This document shows positions 1 through 7,117 of a stretch of DNA of 64,000 nt, one piece after another. Numbering within the stretch: the first letter of the stretch is position 1; every line of letters starts with the position of its first letter. The DNA is from Treponema sp. Its GTDB lineage: Bacteria; Spirochaetota; Spirochaetia; Treponematales; Treponemataceae. The notes beneath the pieces were generated by a model. It saw nothing but the letters and a program-made list of their open reading frames with translations. It did not search any database and had not been told where the DNA came from. Position numbers and translations under genes: made by a program. The stretch covers positions 9,944 to 73,943 of the forward strand of contig JAEDCY010000007.1 of the NCBI GenBank assembly GCA_016293915.1, given 5' to 3'.

Positions 1-378
1 TGTAAAGGTTGCGAGAGCGATTTTAGTGCCAAGCTCGTCGGTAATGTCAATTTCATAAAGACAGGTAGAGCGGCCGTCTTTTATGAGACGCGATGCAGCA
101 ATAATTTTTTTTCCCTTTGCCATACCTATAAAGTTTATTTGACTTGTAATGGAAACTGTCTGTGGTTGATTGAAGTTTGAAGAAACTGCAAAAGTGTAGT
201 CTGCAAGAGTAAAAATTGCACCACCCATAACTCCGCCATAAGCATTCTGGTGATTACGGGTTATGTCAAAGGAGCAGCGTGCAAAATGATCTCCAATTTC
301 TTCGATTATAATTCCAGTTGCTTTTGTAGCATAAAAATCACCACTAAAAAATTCACGCGACTTTTCTAAATCTGACAT
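1..378 (-). CDS. PaaI-type hotdog acyl-CoA thioesterase (partial)
   Basis: The protein starts MSDLEKSREFFSGDFYATKA and runs off the left edge of the window after 126 codons, so its C-terminus is missing. The segment HQNAYGGVMGGAIFTLADYTFA is split here as HQNAYGGVMGG then AIFTLADYTFA; it is the classic hotdog-fold thioesterase core, with the Asn/Gly-rich turn and the following long helix. Family members hydrolyse acyl- or aryl-CoA thioesters in the cytoplasm. An SD-like GGAGG lies just before the ATG. It follows iorB by 9 bases, so it is probably the last visible gene of the iorA-iorB transcript and may act on aryl-CoA products of that pathway (inference). Confidence 0.8.
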   Translation of the reverse strand, partial: MSDLEKSREFFSGDFYATKATGIIIEEIGDHFARCSFDITRNHQNAYGGVMGGAIFTLADYTFAVSSNFNQPQTVSITSQINFIGMAKGKKIIAASRLIKDGRSTCLYEIDITDELGTKIALATFT

Positions 379-387
379 ATACGCCTC

Positions 388-954
388 CTATTTTTTCCAT
401 TCAACAGCACGAACATTAAGCTCGTAGAACTCAGGTTTTACTAGCTGTTTTATTGCCGCTTTGAGTTCGTCTTCATCAATAAGACCTGCCCGGCTTGCAG
501 CTCCGAGTAAAACCATATTTACAACCTTACTGCTTCCGAGTTCCCTGCAGGCTTCGTCTGTATCCACTGCAACAACGTTCCCTGCAACTTTCTGCAAATA
601 AGAAATCATTTCGTTTTCGTCAAAAGCTTTTCCGCTCAGGCTGGCTGTTACCGGTTGAACAACTTTTTTATTTACGATTACAGTTCCACCCTGTTTGAGG
701 TAAGCGATGTTGCGCACAGCTTCAGCCGCCTCAAATGCGATGAGTACATCTGCCTGTCCCTGAGGAACGAGAGGAGAATATACATCGCCTCCGATTCTTA
801 CGTGACTTACAACTGAGCCGCCTCTCTGGGCCATTCCGATTGTTTCAGCCGAAAGCACGCGCTCTCCGTTTGCAATTGCTGCTTGTGAAAGTACCTTTGC
901 CGCCAGTACGGTTCCCTGACCGCCCACGCCGCAGATGATTATATTTTTTGCCAT
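388..954 (-). CDS. iorB: Indolepyruvate ferredoxin oxidoreductase, beta subunit
   Basis: A 188-residue protein of the 2-oxoacid:ferredoxin oxidoreductase gamma family. It opens with NIIICGVGGQGTVLAAKVLS, the glycine-rich nucleotide/CoA-binding start of this family, and carries the typical AETIGMAQRGGSVVSHVRIG segment near residue 40. With IorA it oxidatively decarboxylates aryl pyruvates to aryl-acetyl-CoA and reduces ferredoxin. AAAGGAG sits 6 bases before the ATG. It lies downstream of iorA on the same strand, separated by 131 bases that hold two repeat elements, so co-transcription is likely but is interrupted by hairpins. Confidence 0.9.
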   Translation of the reverse strand: MAKNIIICGVGGQGTVLAAKVLSQAAIANGERVLSAETIGMAQRGGSVVSHVRIGGDVYSPLVPQGQADVLIAFEAAEAVRNIAYLKQGGTVIVNKKVVQPVTASLSGKAFDENEMISYLQKVAGNVVAVDTDEACRELGSSKVVNMVLLGAASRAGLIDEDELKAAIKQLVKPEFYELNVRAVEWKK

Positions 955-970
955 AATTACTCCTTTAGGA

Positions 971-1047
971 GGGCGGAGCCCCGCCCTACGCCCGCACTTC
1001 GTTGCGGGCTACCCCACCCAGCGGGGGACACCCCCGCAACGCCCCCC
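971..1047. repeat. Family C GC-rich multi-hairpin repeat, copy 1
   Basis: A run of three GC-rich stem-loops between iorA and iorB: GGGCGGAGCCCCGCCC, then a stem around CGCACTTCGTTGCG, then CGGGGGACACCCCCG. Read on the minus strand it matches copies at 6664, 7505, 37997 and 63863 in order and spacing (GTAGC, ACGAAGTG, GCGTAGGG blocks). Confidence 0.75.
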
Positions 1048-1056
1048 GTAATCAAC

Positions 1057-1083
1057 GTCATGCTGAAACAAGTTCAAGGTGAC
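1057..1083. repeat. Family B repeat half (GTCATGCTGAA... type)
   Basis: GTCATGCTGAAACAAGTTCA followed by AGGTGAC is one copy of a recurrent inverted-repeat sequence whose full form pairs GTCATxCTGAACTTGTTTCAG with its reverse complement. It lies 2 bases beyond the iorA stop codon. Confidence 0.65.
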
Positions 1084-1085
1084 AG

Positions 1086-3071
1086 TTATTCAATCGCCTG
1101 TACAGGACATACCTGAGAACACAGTCCACATCCAGTACACAGGCTCTTATCTATCTCAACTAATCGCATGCCTTTGCCGGTGGTTGAGCCTGTCGAAACC
1201 ACATTGCTTACACTCAGTGCCGGGCAGCCAAGTTCGTTAATACATTTGCGGCAGCCGATACACTTAGTATTGTCTACAGTAAGAGCGTGAGGTTTTTCCC
1301 AGCCAACTTTTTGTGCAATTGCTATACATGGTGCCTTAAAAATGATTGCACTTACGCCGGGTGTTTCGCTTGCAGCCTTTACAGCATCGACTGCGGCCTT
1401 CTGGTCGAAAGGGTTCACAGTGATTACCGGTTTTACACCTATTGCATTCAGAATCTTTTCTATGCTGATTTTCTCGACAATTTCGCCCATCATAGTTACG
1501 CCCGTTCCCGGGTGAGGCTGGTGGCCTGTCATGGCAGTGGTTGAGTTATCGAGAATACAGATTGTCTGCTTTGCCTGATTGTATACTGCATTTACAACAC
1601 CTGTAATTCCGCTTGCAAAGAAGGTTGAATCTCCTATGAAGCTGAAGCAGTAGCGGTCCGGCTCGTTGTGGTAAAAGCCCTGGGCCATTGTGATGTCTGC
1701 ACCCATACAAAGACAGGTGTCTGTCATATCAAGAGGCATTGCGTTACCAAGTGTATAGCAGCCGATGTCTCCGCAGTAAACAGTTTTCTTGCCCTTCATT
1801 GCCTGCTTTACAGCATAGAAGGCTCCTCGATGAGGACAGCCTGCGCAAAGAACTGGCGGTCGGACAGGGAGGTCTGGAGTGCCGGTGGTTGAGTAGTCCG
1901 AAGGACGTATCGAAACCACCGTTTCGCCGTTTGTGGTGGTTTCGATACACCCGCCTTGCGGGCACTCAACCACCGTATTTATAATTCCCTTAATTATCTC
2001 CACACTTAGCTCTCCGGCTTCTGGAACTGTGCCGTCGAGTTTTCCGCGAATCTGGCAATTTACTCGAGCGAGACCTGCGATTTTTATCAAATTTTCCTCG
2101 ATAACAGGGTCTAATTCTTCAAAAACAACGATTTGCTCGTGCGACTTAAGGAATTCTTCTGCTAGCGGTTTTGGGAAAGGATATGGTGTTCCAATCTTGA
2201 GAACAGGGATATCCTTGAGGCCCAGGAGAGACAGTGCTTCCATGAGGTAGCAGTAAGATATTCCGCCGGCGGCGAAGACAACGGGACTTACGGTGGTTGA
2301 GTTGTCCGAAGGACTTATCGAAACCACCTGAGACTTCGGCTGAGTTTTCGCGGTGGTTTCGATACATTCGCTTCGCGAATACTCAACCACCGAGTTCCAC
2401 TTACTTTTAGAGAACTCTGCCGGTAGCACTTTCTCGTTACGCTCAAAAATGCGCTTGTGATTATTGTAAGAGGAACGCGGGAAAATTACCCAGCGCTTGG
2501 AATCTTTTTCGAACTCGCCAGGCTTGCGGCACTCGCTCAATTCCGGAAAATCCATACTTTCGTAAGCATGGTCTACGCGGGTCGTCGGGCGCAAAATCAC
2601 AGGGGTGTTATATTTTTCAGAAAGTTCAAAGGCCTCCTGAATCATTTCGTATGCTTCGAGAGGGGTAGAAGGATCAAAGCATGGCAGTTTTGAATACTGT
2701 GCAAAGTTGCGGGTATCCTGCTCTGTCTGGCTGGAAATCGGGCCCGGGTCGTCTGCACTTACAATAACCATACCGCCCTTTACACCAACATAACTCAAAC
2801 ACATTACAGGGTCGCTGGCAACATTAAGGCCAACCTGCTTCATTGTAATCAGGGTGCGGCTTCCTGCATAACTTGCGCCGGCTGCAACTTCGGCTGCTGC
2901 TTTTTCGTTTACCGACCATTCAACATAGGTTCCGGTTTTGCTCTTATACTTGGAAATAAATTCAATAATTTCGCTGGAAGGAGTGCCAGGATATCCGGCA
3001 ACAAGATTTACTCCAGCCTTAAGGGCACCAAGCGCAATTGCCTGGTTTCCCATTATCATCTGTTTTGCCAT
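1086..3071 (-). CDS. iorA: Indolepyruvate ferredoxin oxidoreductase, alpha subunit, with repeat-encoded insertions
   Basis: 661 residues counted from the Met of MAKQMIMGNQ. A longer open frame upstream (to 3116) is rejected because a good promoter lies inside it (3079-3107). The N-terminal half is the pyrimidine/transketolase-like domain (AGYPGTPSSEI, about residues 26-35; EWSVNEKAAAE, 51-61). The second half holds the thiamine-pyrophosphate domain (VLCAGCPHRGAFY, 407-419; GDIGCYTLG, 434-442; GDSTFFASG, 480-488; LDNSTTAMTGHQPH, 507-520). The C-terminus has two 4Fe-4S motifs (CIGCRKC, 604-610; CTGCGLC, 645-651). Three stretches are foreign to the family and are encoded by palindromic repeats: about 228-262, 367-397 and 623-634. 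They fall in linkers between domains, so the enzyme is probably functional. Removing them gives about 583 residues, close to ordinary bacterial relatives. Confidence 0.9.
   Translation of the reverse strand: MAKQMIMGNQAIALGALKAGVNLVAGYPGTPSSEIIEFISKYKSKTGTYVEWSVNEKAAAEVAAGASYAGSRTLITMKQVGLNVASDPVMCLSYVGVKGGMVIVSADDPGPISSQTEQDTRNFAQYSKLPCFDPSTPLEAYEMIQEAFELSEKYNTPVILRPTTRVDHAYESMDFPELSECRKPGEFEKDSKRWVIFPRSSYNNHKRIFERNEKVLPAEFSKSKWNSVVEYSRSECIETTAKTQPKSQVVSISPSDNSTTVSPVVFAAGGISYCYLMEALSLLGLKDIPVLKIGTPYPFPKPLAEEFLKSHEQIVVFEELDPVIEENLIKIAGLARVNCQIRGKLDGTVPEAGELSVEIIKGIINTVVECPQGGCIETTTNGETVVSIRPSDYSTTGTPDLPVRPPVLCAGCPHRGAFYAVKQAMKGKKTVYCGDIGCYTLGNAMPLDMTDTCLCMGADITMAQGFYHNEPDRYCFSFIGDSTFFASGITGVVNAVYNQAKQTICILDNSTTAMTGHQPHPGTGVTMMGEIVEKISIEKILNAIGVKPVITVNPFDQKAAVDAVKAASETPGVSAIIFKAPCIAIAQKVGWEKPHALTVDNTKCIGCRKCINELGCPALSVSNVVSTGSTTGKGMRLVEIDKSLCTGCGLCSQVCPVQAIE
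1179..1203. repeat. Family A short palindromic element inside iorA
   Basis: GGTGGTTGAGCCTGTCGAAACCAC, an imperfect inverted repeat with GTGGTT/AACCAC arms. On the coding strand it encodes VVSTGSTTG between the two ferredoxin motifs of IorA. It is shorter than the other copies and lacks their inner hairpin. Confidence 0.7.
1884..1974. repeat. Family A composite palindromic element inside iorA (copy 1)
   Basis: Two oppositely oriented copies (1884-1920 and 1935-1974) of a GGTGGTTGAG...CGAAACCACC element, separated by 14 bases. Each has outer arms GGTGGTT/AACCACC and a variable inner hairpin (GTCC-GAA-GGAC in one; CCCGCC-TTGC-GGGC in the other). It is translated in frame as VVECPQGGCIETT, a short linker, then VVSIRPSDYSTT. 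Confidence 0.9.
2292..2391. repeat. Family A composite palindromic element inside iorA (copy 2)
   Basis: Same architecture as the element at 1884: copy 2292-2328, linker, inverted copy 2352-2391 with inner hairpin ATTCGC-TTC-GCGAAT. It is translated in frame as VVEYSRSECIETT, a linker, then VVSISPSDNSTT. The arms are nearly identical to the other composite while the linkers differ. Confidence 0.9.
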
Positions 3072-3078
3072 AACGGAA

Positions 3079-3107
3079 AGTATATTATAAAAGAACGCTT
3101 CTATCAA
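3079..3107 (-). promoter_or_regulatory. iorA promoter, predicted leaderless start
   Basis: On the minus strand TTGATA (3102-3107), a 17-base spacer and TATACT (3079-3084), then 7 bases to the ATG at 3071. The expected transcription start is at or beside the start codon. Confidence 0.6.
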
Positions 3108-3217
3108 TAAAAACATATTGTCCAGCCTGAGATTCCGTGTTTGCTGCAGTGCAGTGGGACAGACAATTTAGGCATTATAATCTAACTTGCAAAATCAATA
3201 AAATGGTGAAAAAAAAT

Positions 3218-3325
3218 ATGACAATTACAGAAAACAAAACATCTGATTCTCTAGAACTTGTTATTGGCGGCCGTCTTGATACTAGCTCTGCACCTGAGCT
3301 TGAAGCTAAACTCAAACAGATTGAT
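3218..3325 (+). pseudogene. Truncated STAS-domain (anti-sigma factor antagonist-like) remnant
   Basis: The frame reads MTITENKTSDSLELVIGGRL and then DTSSAPELEAKLKQI, which matches the first third of a STAS anti-sigma-factor-antagonist domain (strand, GRLDTxxAPELE helix). After about residue 36 the frame runs antisense into the end of the neighbouring acyltransferase and stops at 3382 with no STAS core or phosphorylatable serine segment. A GGTG sequence and a TATAAT box (3176-3181) lie upstream, so expression signals may survive. It is most likely a 3'-deleted gene. Confidence 0.55.
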
Positions 3326-4049
3326 AGAGATCGAGATGAGCCTGAATACGGGCTTTTACGAGGGCTGAAATTTCTGTTGTAGACATTCCTTCGTATTCTT
3401 CCGGTGAAATAGGCTTAAGGTAATGAACCTGAATCGGGTTTGTAGTATTGAAGCCGTTGTCAAAGATTTTGTAGGAATCTATGATTGCTACCGGCAGAAT
3501 GGTGCAGTGTGCACGCTGTGGGCTTTTGAAACTTCCTGCATGGAATTCATCCAGTTTGCCGTCTTCAATTTCATAGCCGCCTTCCGGGAAAACCATATAA
3601 TTATAGCCTTTTTTTAAATCTTTGGTGATTTCGATATAAGCTTTCACAACAGAGTGGGTGTTATGCTTTTTGAGTTTTTGTGATTTTATGAGACGGCAGA
3701 TTTCACGTATAAAAGGACGGTGTGTTGCAACATCATCAAGAATTACACCGATTTTACGTGGGAAGGTATACCATATTGCGCAAGGGTCAAATTTTTCCTG
3801 GTGATTTGCACAGATATAGAGTCCGTCATGCTGAGGAATATTTTCAAGACCGTAAGCTTCAACTTTAAGACCTGCAGAATCAACTGCTACTTTCACAATT
3901 TTCTTTCCATAAGCATATAATTCATCTTCTGAGTATTTTTTGAGATGATATGCCATATAGACCATTTTGGGATAATATGCAAATATTTTTAAGAAGTTTC
4001 GTGAAATTGCCTTAAATAATATTGAAGTACTGCGTTTGTTAGGTTTCAT
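3312..4049 (-). CDS. PlsC-family lysophospholipid acyltransferase
   Basis: 245 residues. It has the glycerolipid acyltransferase motif I NHQEKFDP (the catalytic H-x4-D pattern, about residue 88) and motif III FPEGGYEI (about 155), with an upstream hydrophobic segment. Such enzymes transfer an acyl chain to 1-acyl-glycerol-3-phosphate or a related lysolipid at the inner membrane. The last codons overlap a truncated STAS gene on the other strand, so its extreme C-terminus (ARIQAHLDLYQSV) may have been altered by the deletion that truncated that gene. Substrate cannot be told from sequence. Confidence 0.8.
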   Translation of the reverse strand: MKPNKRSTSILFKAISRNFLKIFAYYPKMVYMAYHLKKYSEDELYAYGKKIVKVAVDSAGLKVEAYGLENIPQHDGLYICANHQEKFDPCAIWYTFPRKIGVILDDVATHRPFIREICRLIKSQKLKKHNTHSVVKAYIEITKDLKKGYNYMVFPEGGYEIEDGKLDEFHAGSFKSPQRAHCTILPVAIIDSYKIFDNGFNTTNPIQVHYLKPISPEEYEGMSTTEISALVKARIQAHLDLYQSV

Positions 4050-4106
4050 ATTAAATCAAACATCATAATAGCATTATTTAAGGCATTGTTCAAATGGGTT
4101 TTTCAG

Positions 4107-4811
4107 TTAGTTAAGGCTTGCGTCTGTTTTTGCTGCAATTTTTCGTGCAAGATATACAAAAGGAGTATCCAGAAGACTGGTTGCAACGTAAATTACATAG
4201 CAGCTTGCGGTAATTGCAAGCAATTCGCGGAAAGTATAGATTCCAAGGAAAGCTCCAAAGTTAAAGAGTACAATGTTTACAAACTGAGAGATCAAAGTAG
4301 AAAAGTTGTTACGGAACCAGAGCATTTTTGTATGGCTGCCGGTTTTCTTTTCTGTAAGCTTCCACCATGCGTGATAGAGAGAAACATCAATAAACTCAGA
4401 AATCACGTAAGCAATCAGGCTTGAAAGAAGCATTCGCGGTGTATTAGAGAAAAGTCCGCGTACAAATTCGTTTGACCAGTCACCTTCAGCCGGAATATAT
4501 CGAACCCACATAAAGCTCAAAAGAATAAAGCTGAGGCTTGTAAAAATACCGGCAAGAACACCCTTATTTGCGTCTTTCTTTCCATATATTTCGCTCAAAA
4601 TATCAGTTGCAAGAAAAGTAGCCGCAAAAAGCGTGTTACCCAAAGTCTGATCCATACCAAATGCGTGTACAAGAATTGTAACTTCAATGTTTGCAAGAAC
4701 AGTACAGATTCCAATCCAGGCGAAAAGTCCGCCTTTGCCAAAAATTTTCAAAAACAGCAGAGTGCCGCCGAAAGACACTAAAAGTGTAATAACGAGAAAA
4801 AGTTCATTCAT
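4107..4811 (-). CDS. yhhQ: Queuosine precursor transporter (YhhQ / DUF165 family)
   Basis: A 234-residue integral membrane protein with about six hydrophobic segments. The segment TLGNTLFAATFLATDILSEI is the family signature (acidic ATDILSE), and NKGVLAGIF follows. YhhQ proteins import queuine/preQ1-type precursors for tRNA queuosine modification. It has its own promoter (4914-4942) and a leader of roughly 95 bases with two strong hairpins, which suggests leader-mediated control. GAGG before the ATG can serve as SD. Confidence 0.85.
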   Translation of the reverse strand: MNELFLVITLLVSFGGTLLFLKIFGKGGLFAWIGICTVLANIEVTILVHAFGMDQTLGNTLFAATFLATDILSEIYGKKDANKGVLAGIFTSLSFILLSFMWVRYIPAEGDWSNEFVRGLFSNTPRMLLSSLIAYVISEFIDVSLYHAWWKLTEKKTGSHTKMLWFRNNFSTLISQFVNIVLFNFGAFLGIYTFRELLAITASCYVIYVATSLLDTPFVYLARKIAAKTDASLN

Positions 4812-4850
4812 GTAAATGACCTCAAAAAAGAATTGACCTGGTTTTGATTC

Positions 4851-4901
4851 GCAGCAAGCAGATTGTAGTTGCTGCAGGCAGGAAGGACTTCGAACTGCCT
4901 G
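4851..4901 (-). promoter_or_regulatory. Two-hairpin leader of yhhQ, possible riboswitch-like element
   Basis: On the transcript a CAGGCAG...CTGCCTG hairpin (4875-4901, loop 13) is directly followed by a GCAGCAA...TTGCTGC hairpin (4851-4875, loop 11). The position upstream of a preQ1/queuine transporter makes a preQ1-type riboswitch an obvious idea, but I could not match the known preQ1-I, II or III consensus. Confidence 0.4.
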
Positions 4902-4913
4902 TTAGGTTTCAAT

Positions 4914-4942
4914 AAAATATAGTAATTTGAAGATTTATGCAA
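4914..4942 (-). promoter_or_regulatory. yhhQ promoter
   Basis: Minus strand TTGCAT (4937-4942), 17-base spacer, TATTTT (4914-4919). The start would be near 4907, giving a leader that contains both hairpins. Confidence 0.45.
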
Positions 4943-4947
4943 GATAT

Positions 4948-4985
4948 GGTGGTTTCGATACGCCCTGGCGGGCTACTCAACCACC
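4948..4985. repeat. Family A palindromic element supplying the stop codon of the EamA gene
   Basis: GGTGGTTTCGATACGCCCTG followed by GCGGGCTACTCAACCACC, with GGTGGTT/AACCACC arms. On the minus strand GTG GTT GAG TAG is read as the last residues VVE and the stop of the EamA transporter. Confidence 0.85.
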
Positions 4986-5887
4986 GGAGTTTCAGCCGCA
5001 TCCGCTTCCGCATGCTTGTGAGTGTAAATATAATTCATAACCGCCATACTTATGATGATGATGTAACCGGCGAGACTCATCCAGTCTGGGAACTGGCCAA
5101 AGAATACAAGACCGAATAAAGTTGAGAACAGAATTTGTGAATAATCATAAATAGAGATTTTGCTGGCAGGAGCGTGATAGTAGGCTGCGGTGATAGAGAA
5201 CTGGCCTCCAGCTGCACAGCCACCAGCACAACAAAGCATAAGAGTCTGCTGCCAGGTCATTGGATTAAAGCTTGTAATAAGGTAAGGCACAGAAAGAATC
5301 ATAGAAAAGGCAGAGAAAAAGAGAATGATGATTTTACCGTTACATTTAAGATAACTCAATTTTCTGATGCTGGCGTAGGCGAGACCCGCACCAACTCCGC
5401 CCATAAAGGCTGCCAGGGTCGGAATCATCTGAGTAAAATTGAAAGAAGGTTTTACAATCAGAATGGAACCACTGAAAGCTATGATAATACAGATAAGCGG
5501 CACAGGTTTGATTTTTTCGCGCAGAATTATGTAGCAGAATATAATAGTAAAGAATGGTGCCATTTTATTGAGAATTGCAGCGTCGGCCAGCAGAATGTGG
5601 TCTATGGCATAAAAATTTCCGAATACGCCTACCGAGCCTGCTAAAGCGCGTAAAAAAAGGTAAAGCGGTGCTCCCTTTGGAATGCGAAGAGCATCGCGTC
5701 CATTGTGTCTTGCGTCGCGAATAGTTCCACCGAGCGCGATCAGAAAAGCCACCGCGTTCCTGAAAAAAGCCTTTTGTACAAAATGAATATCACCCGCCAG
5801 CCGTACAAAAACAGCCATAAGAGCAAAGAAAAATGCAGAGCAGATTATAAAAAATATTCCCTTTGAAGTGTTTGAATGAGGCTTCAT
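4973..5887 (-). CDS. EamA/DMT-superfamily transporter
   Basis: 304 residues with about ten hydrophobic segments arranged as two EamA repeats, typical of drug/metabolite exporters (GIFFIICSAFFFALMAVFVR at the start; a second GVGAGLAYASIRKL region after residue 160). The substrate is unknown. The final codons and the TAG stop come from a family A repeat, so the original C-terminus was probably slightly different. The promoter at 5895-5923 predicts a leaderless message. Confidence 0.85.
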   Translation of the reverse strand: MKPHSNTSKGIFFIICSAFFFALMAVFVRLAGDIHFVQKAFFRNAVAFLIALGGTIRDARHNGRDALRIPKGAPLYLFLRALAGSVGVFGNFYAIDHILLADAAILNKMAPFFTIIFCYIILREKIKPVPLICIIIAFSGSILIVKPSFNFTQMIPTLAAFMGGVGAGLAYASIRKLSYLKCNGKIIILFFSAFSMILSVPYLITSFNPMTWQQTLMLCCAGGCAAGGQFSITAAYYHAPASKISIYDYSQILFSTLFGLVFFGQFPDWMSLAGYIIIISMAVMNYIYTHKHAEADAAETPVVE

Positions 5888-5894
5888 TTATTTA

Positions 5895-5923
5895 ATTATA
5901 CTGTAATTGATTGGAGCGGGCAA
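5895..5923 (-). promoter_or_regulatory. EamA gene promoter, predicted leaderless
   Basis: Minus strand TTGCCC (5918-5923), 17-base spacer, TATAAT (5895-5900), then 7 bases to the ATG at 5887. No Shine-Dalgarno sequence fits in the gap. Confidence 0.6.
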
Positions 5924-6119
5924 GGAATAAAATTGGGTTTTCAGGTAGGCAGTTCAGTGGGAAAAAGCATATTCATTCAGAATAATTATTTTTCCATAAA
6001 AAAATGTCTGAGTTGTTGAATTATAATGCATTTTTAGAAATCACTCTTATGAGATATTTATGCCGTAACTCAAGGAATTACTTTTTTAAGAGTAGATAAA
6101 ACATATCATGTATTTTCTG

Positions 6120-6147
6120 TTGCAATACAGTTTCATTGTGTTATACT
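6120..6147 (+). promoter_or_regulatory. Promoter of DUF4160-DUF2442 pair, predicted leaderless
   Basis: TTGCAA (6120-6125), 16-base spacer, TATACT (6142-6147), with the ATG at 6154, so the transcript should begin at the start codon. Confidence 0.55.
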
Positions 6148-6153
6148 TTTCTC

Positions 6154-6396
6154 ATGCCAACAGTTTTTTCAGAAAAAGGATTTCGTTTTTTCTTTTTCTC
6201 AAATGAAGGTTCACCTCTAGAGCCTTGTCATATTCATGTAAGAAAAGATGGAAATCTTGCAAAATTTTGGGTATCTGATAAAATAGAACTTGCAGATTCT
6301 TATGGTTTTTCTGCAGAAGAGCTAAATACTGCAGAAAAAATTATTTCCAAGAATATGACTAAGATAAAGGGGGCATGGAATGAATTTTTCAGTTGA
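6154..6396 (+). CDS. DUF4160 family protein, putative toxin-antitoxin component
   Basis: 80 residues starting MPTVFSEKGFRFFFFSNEGS. The core EPCHIHVRKDGNLAKFW is the DUF4160 signature with the conserved His pair. Small DUF4160 proteins are commonly paired with DUF2442 proteins and are suspected toxin-antitoxin components; the biochemical activity is not established to my knowledge. The start at 6154 is chosen over an upstream TTG because of the conserved MP start and the promoter. The 3' end overlaps the next gene by 17 bases. Confidence 0.75.
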   Translation: MPTVFSEKGFRFFFFSNEGSPLEPCHIHVRKDGNLAKFWVSDKIELADSYGFSAEELNTAEKIISKNMTKIKGAWNEFFS

Positions 6397-6646
6397 AAAT
6401 GCACGGACTCAAAAAGTCTGGTTTGATGAGAACAACATGTGGCTCTTACTTATAGATGGCAGACAACTTTCTATTCCAAAAGCCTATTTTCCAAATTTTA
6501 AGGATGCCCCAAATGAAAAACTCTTAGATTACAGTCTTTCTGGTGGTGGTATAGGAATTCATTGGGATAATCTTGATGAAGATTTATATGTTCCTAATTT
6601 GTTGCTTGGTATATATTCTGTTGAAAAGAAACCAGTATCTGCATAA
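6380..6646 (+). CDS. DUF2442 family protein, partner of the DUF4160 gene
   Basis: 88 residues. The pattern VWFDENNMWLLLIDGRQLSI then PKAYFPNF and GGGIGIHWDNLDEDLYVPNLL is the DUF2442 family layout. The overlap with the DUF4160 gene (AAGGGGGC before its ATG acts as SD) implies translational coupling, as in type II toxin-antitoxin operons. Which partner would be toxic cannot be told from sequence. Confidence 0.75.
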   Translation: MNFSVENARTQKVWFDENNMWLLLIDGRQLSIPKAYFPNFKDAPNEKLLDYSLSGGGIGIHWDNLDEDLYVPNLLLGIYSVEKKPVSA

Positions 6647-6663
6647 AAACTGAAGTTAATACA

Positions 6664-6743
6664 GGGGGGGGGTTAAGGGGCTTGCCCCTTAGGAGAGAGG
6701 GTAGGCCGCAACGAAGTGCGGCCGAGGGGGAGACTTCCCCCCC
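6664..6743. repeat. Family C GC-rich multi-hairpin repeat, copy 2
   Basis: Three consecutive stems: GGGG-CTT-GCCCC, GGCCGCAACGAAGTGCGGCC, and GGGGGAGACTTCCCCC. It lies 17 bases after the DUF2442 stop. Confidence 0.8.
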
Positions 6744-6862
6744 GAGAATTCTGCAGAATTGAAAGTTATGACAAATCAAGGCCAAACACTAACCATTGAT
6801 GTACTTGATATCTATAGCTTAAATCAGGGAAGTCCGTTCTAGCGAAAGGACTATGAAAATTT

Positions 6863-6892
6863 ATGACAACATTCATTTTTCTATGATATAAT
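6863..6892 (+). promoter_or_regulatory. vapBC promoter
   Basis: ATGACA (6863-6868), 18-base spacer, TATAAT (6887-6892), upstream of the antitoxin gene with GGAGG at 6899-6903. Confidence 0.5.
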
Positions 6893-6910
6893 AAAAATGG
6901 AGGAATGCTT

Positions 6911-7117
6911 ATGCTTTATGATGTTTTAGAAAAGAAAATTGAATGTCTCACAGTAGAACAACAGCAGTCTGTTTTTGATTATGTTGATTTCTTATTTTCT
7001 AAAAATACTGGTGTACAGATGAAAGAGCATAAGCGTAGACCAGGCGGGCTTACCGGGGAATTCTTTATGGCACCCGATTTTGATGAAACTCCAGAATGCT
7101 TTAAGGAGTATATGTAA
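6911..7117 (+). CDS. VapB-like antitoxin (DUF2281 type)
   Basis: 68 residues beginning MLYDVLEKKIECLTVEQQQS. The N-terminal helix pair followed by a C-terminal tail with RRPGGLTGEFFMAPDF is typical of DUF2281 antitoxins, whose tail occupies the PIN toxin active site. The ATG at 6911 is preferred to 6905 because GGAGG ends at 6903, leaving a normal 7-base spacing. The stop overlaps the vapC ATG by one base. Confidence 0.75.
   Translation: MLYDVLEKKIECLTVEQQQSVFDYVDFLFSKNTGVQMKEHKRRPGGLTGEFFMAPDFDETPECFKEYM

Noticed and set aside
4851..4901. Firm call of a preQ1 riboswitch
   Set aside because: The hairpins do not fit the preQ1-I, II or III patterns I know, so only a structured leader is reported.
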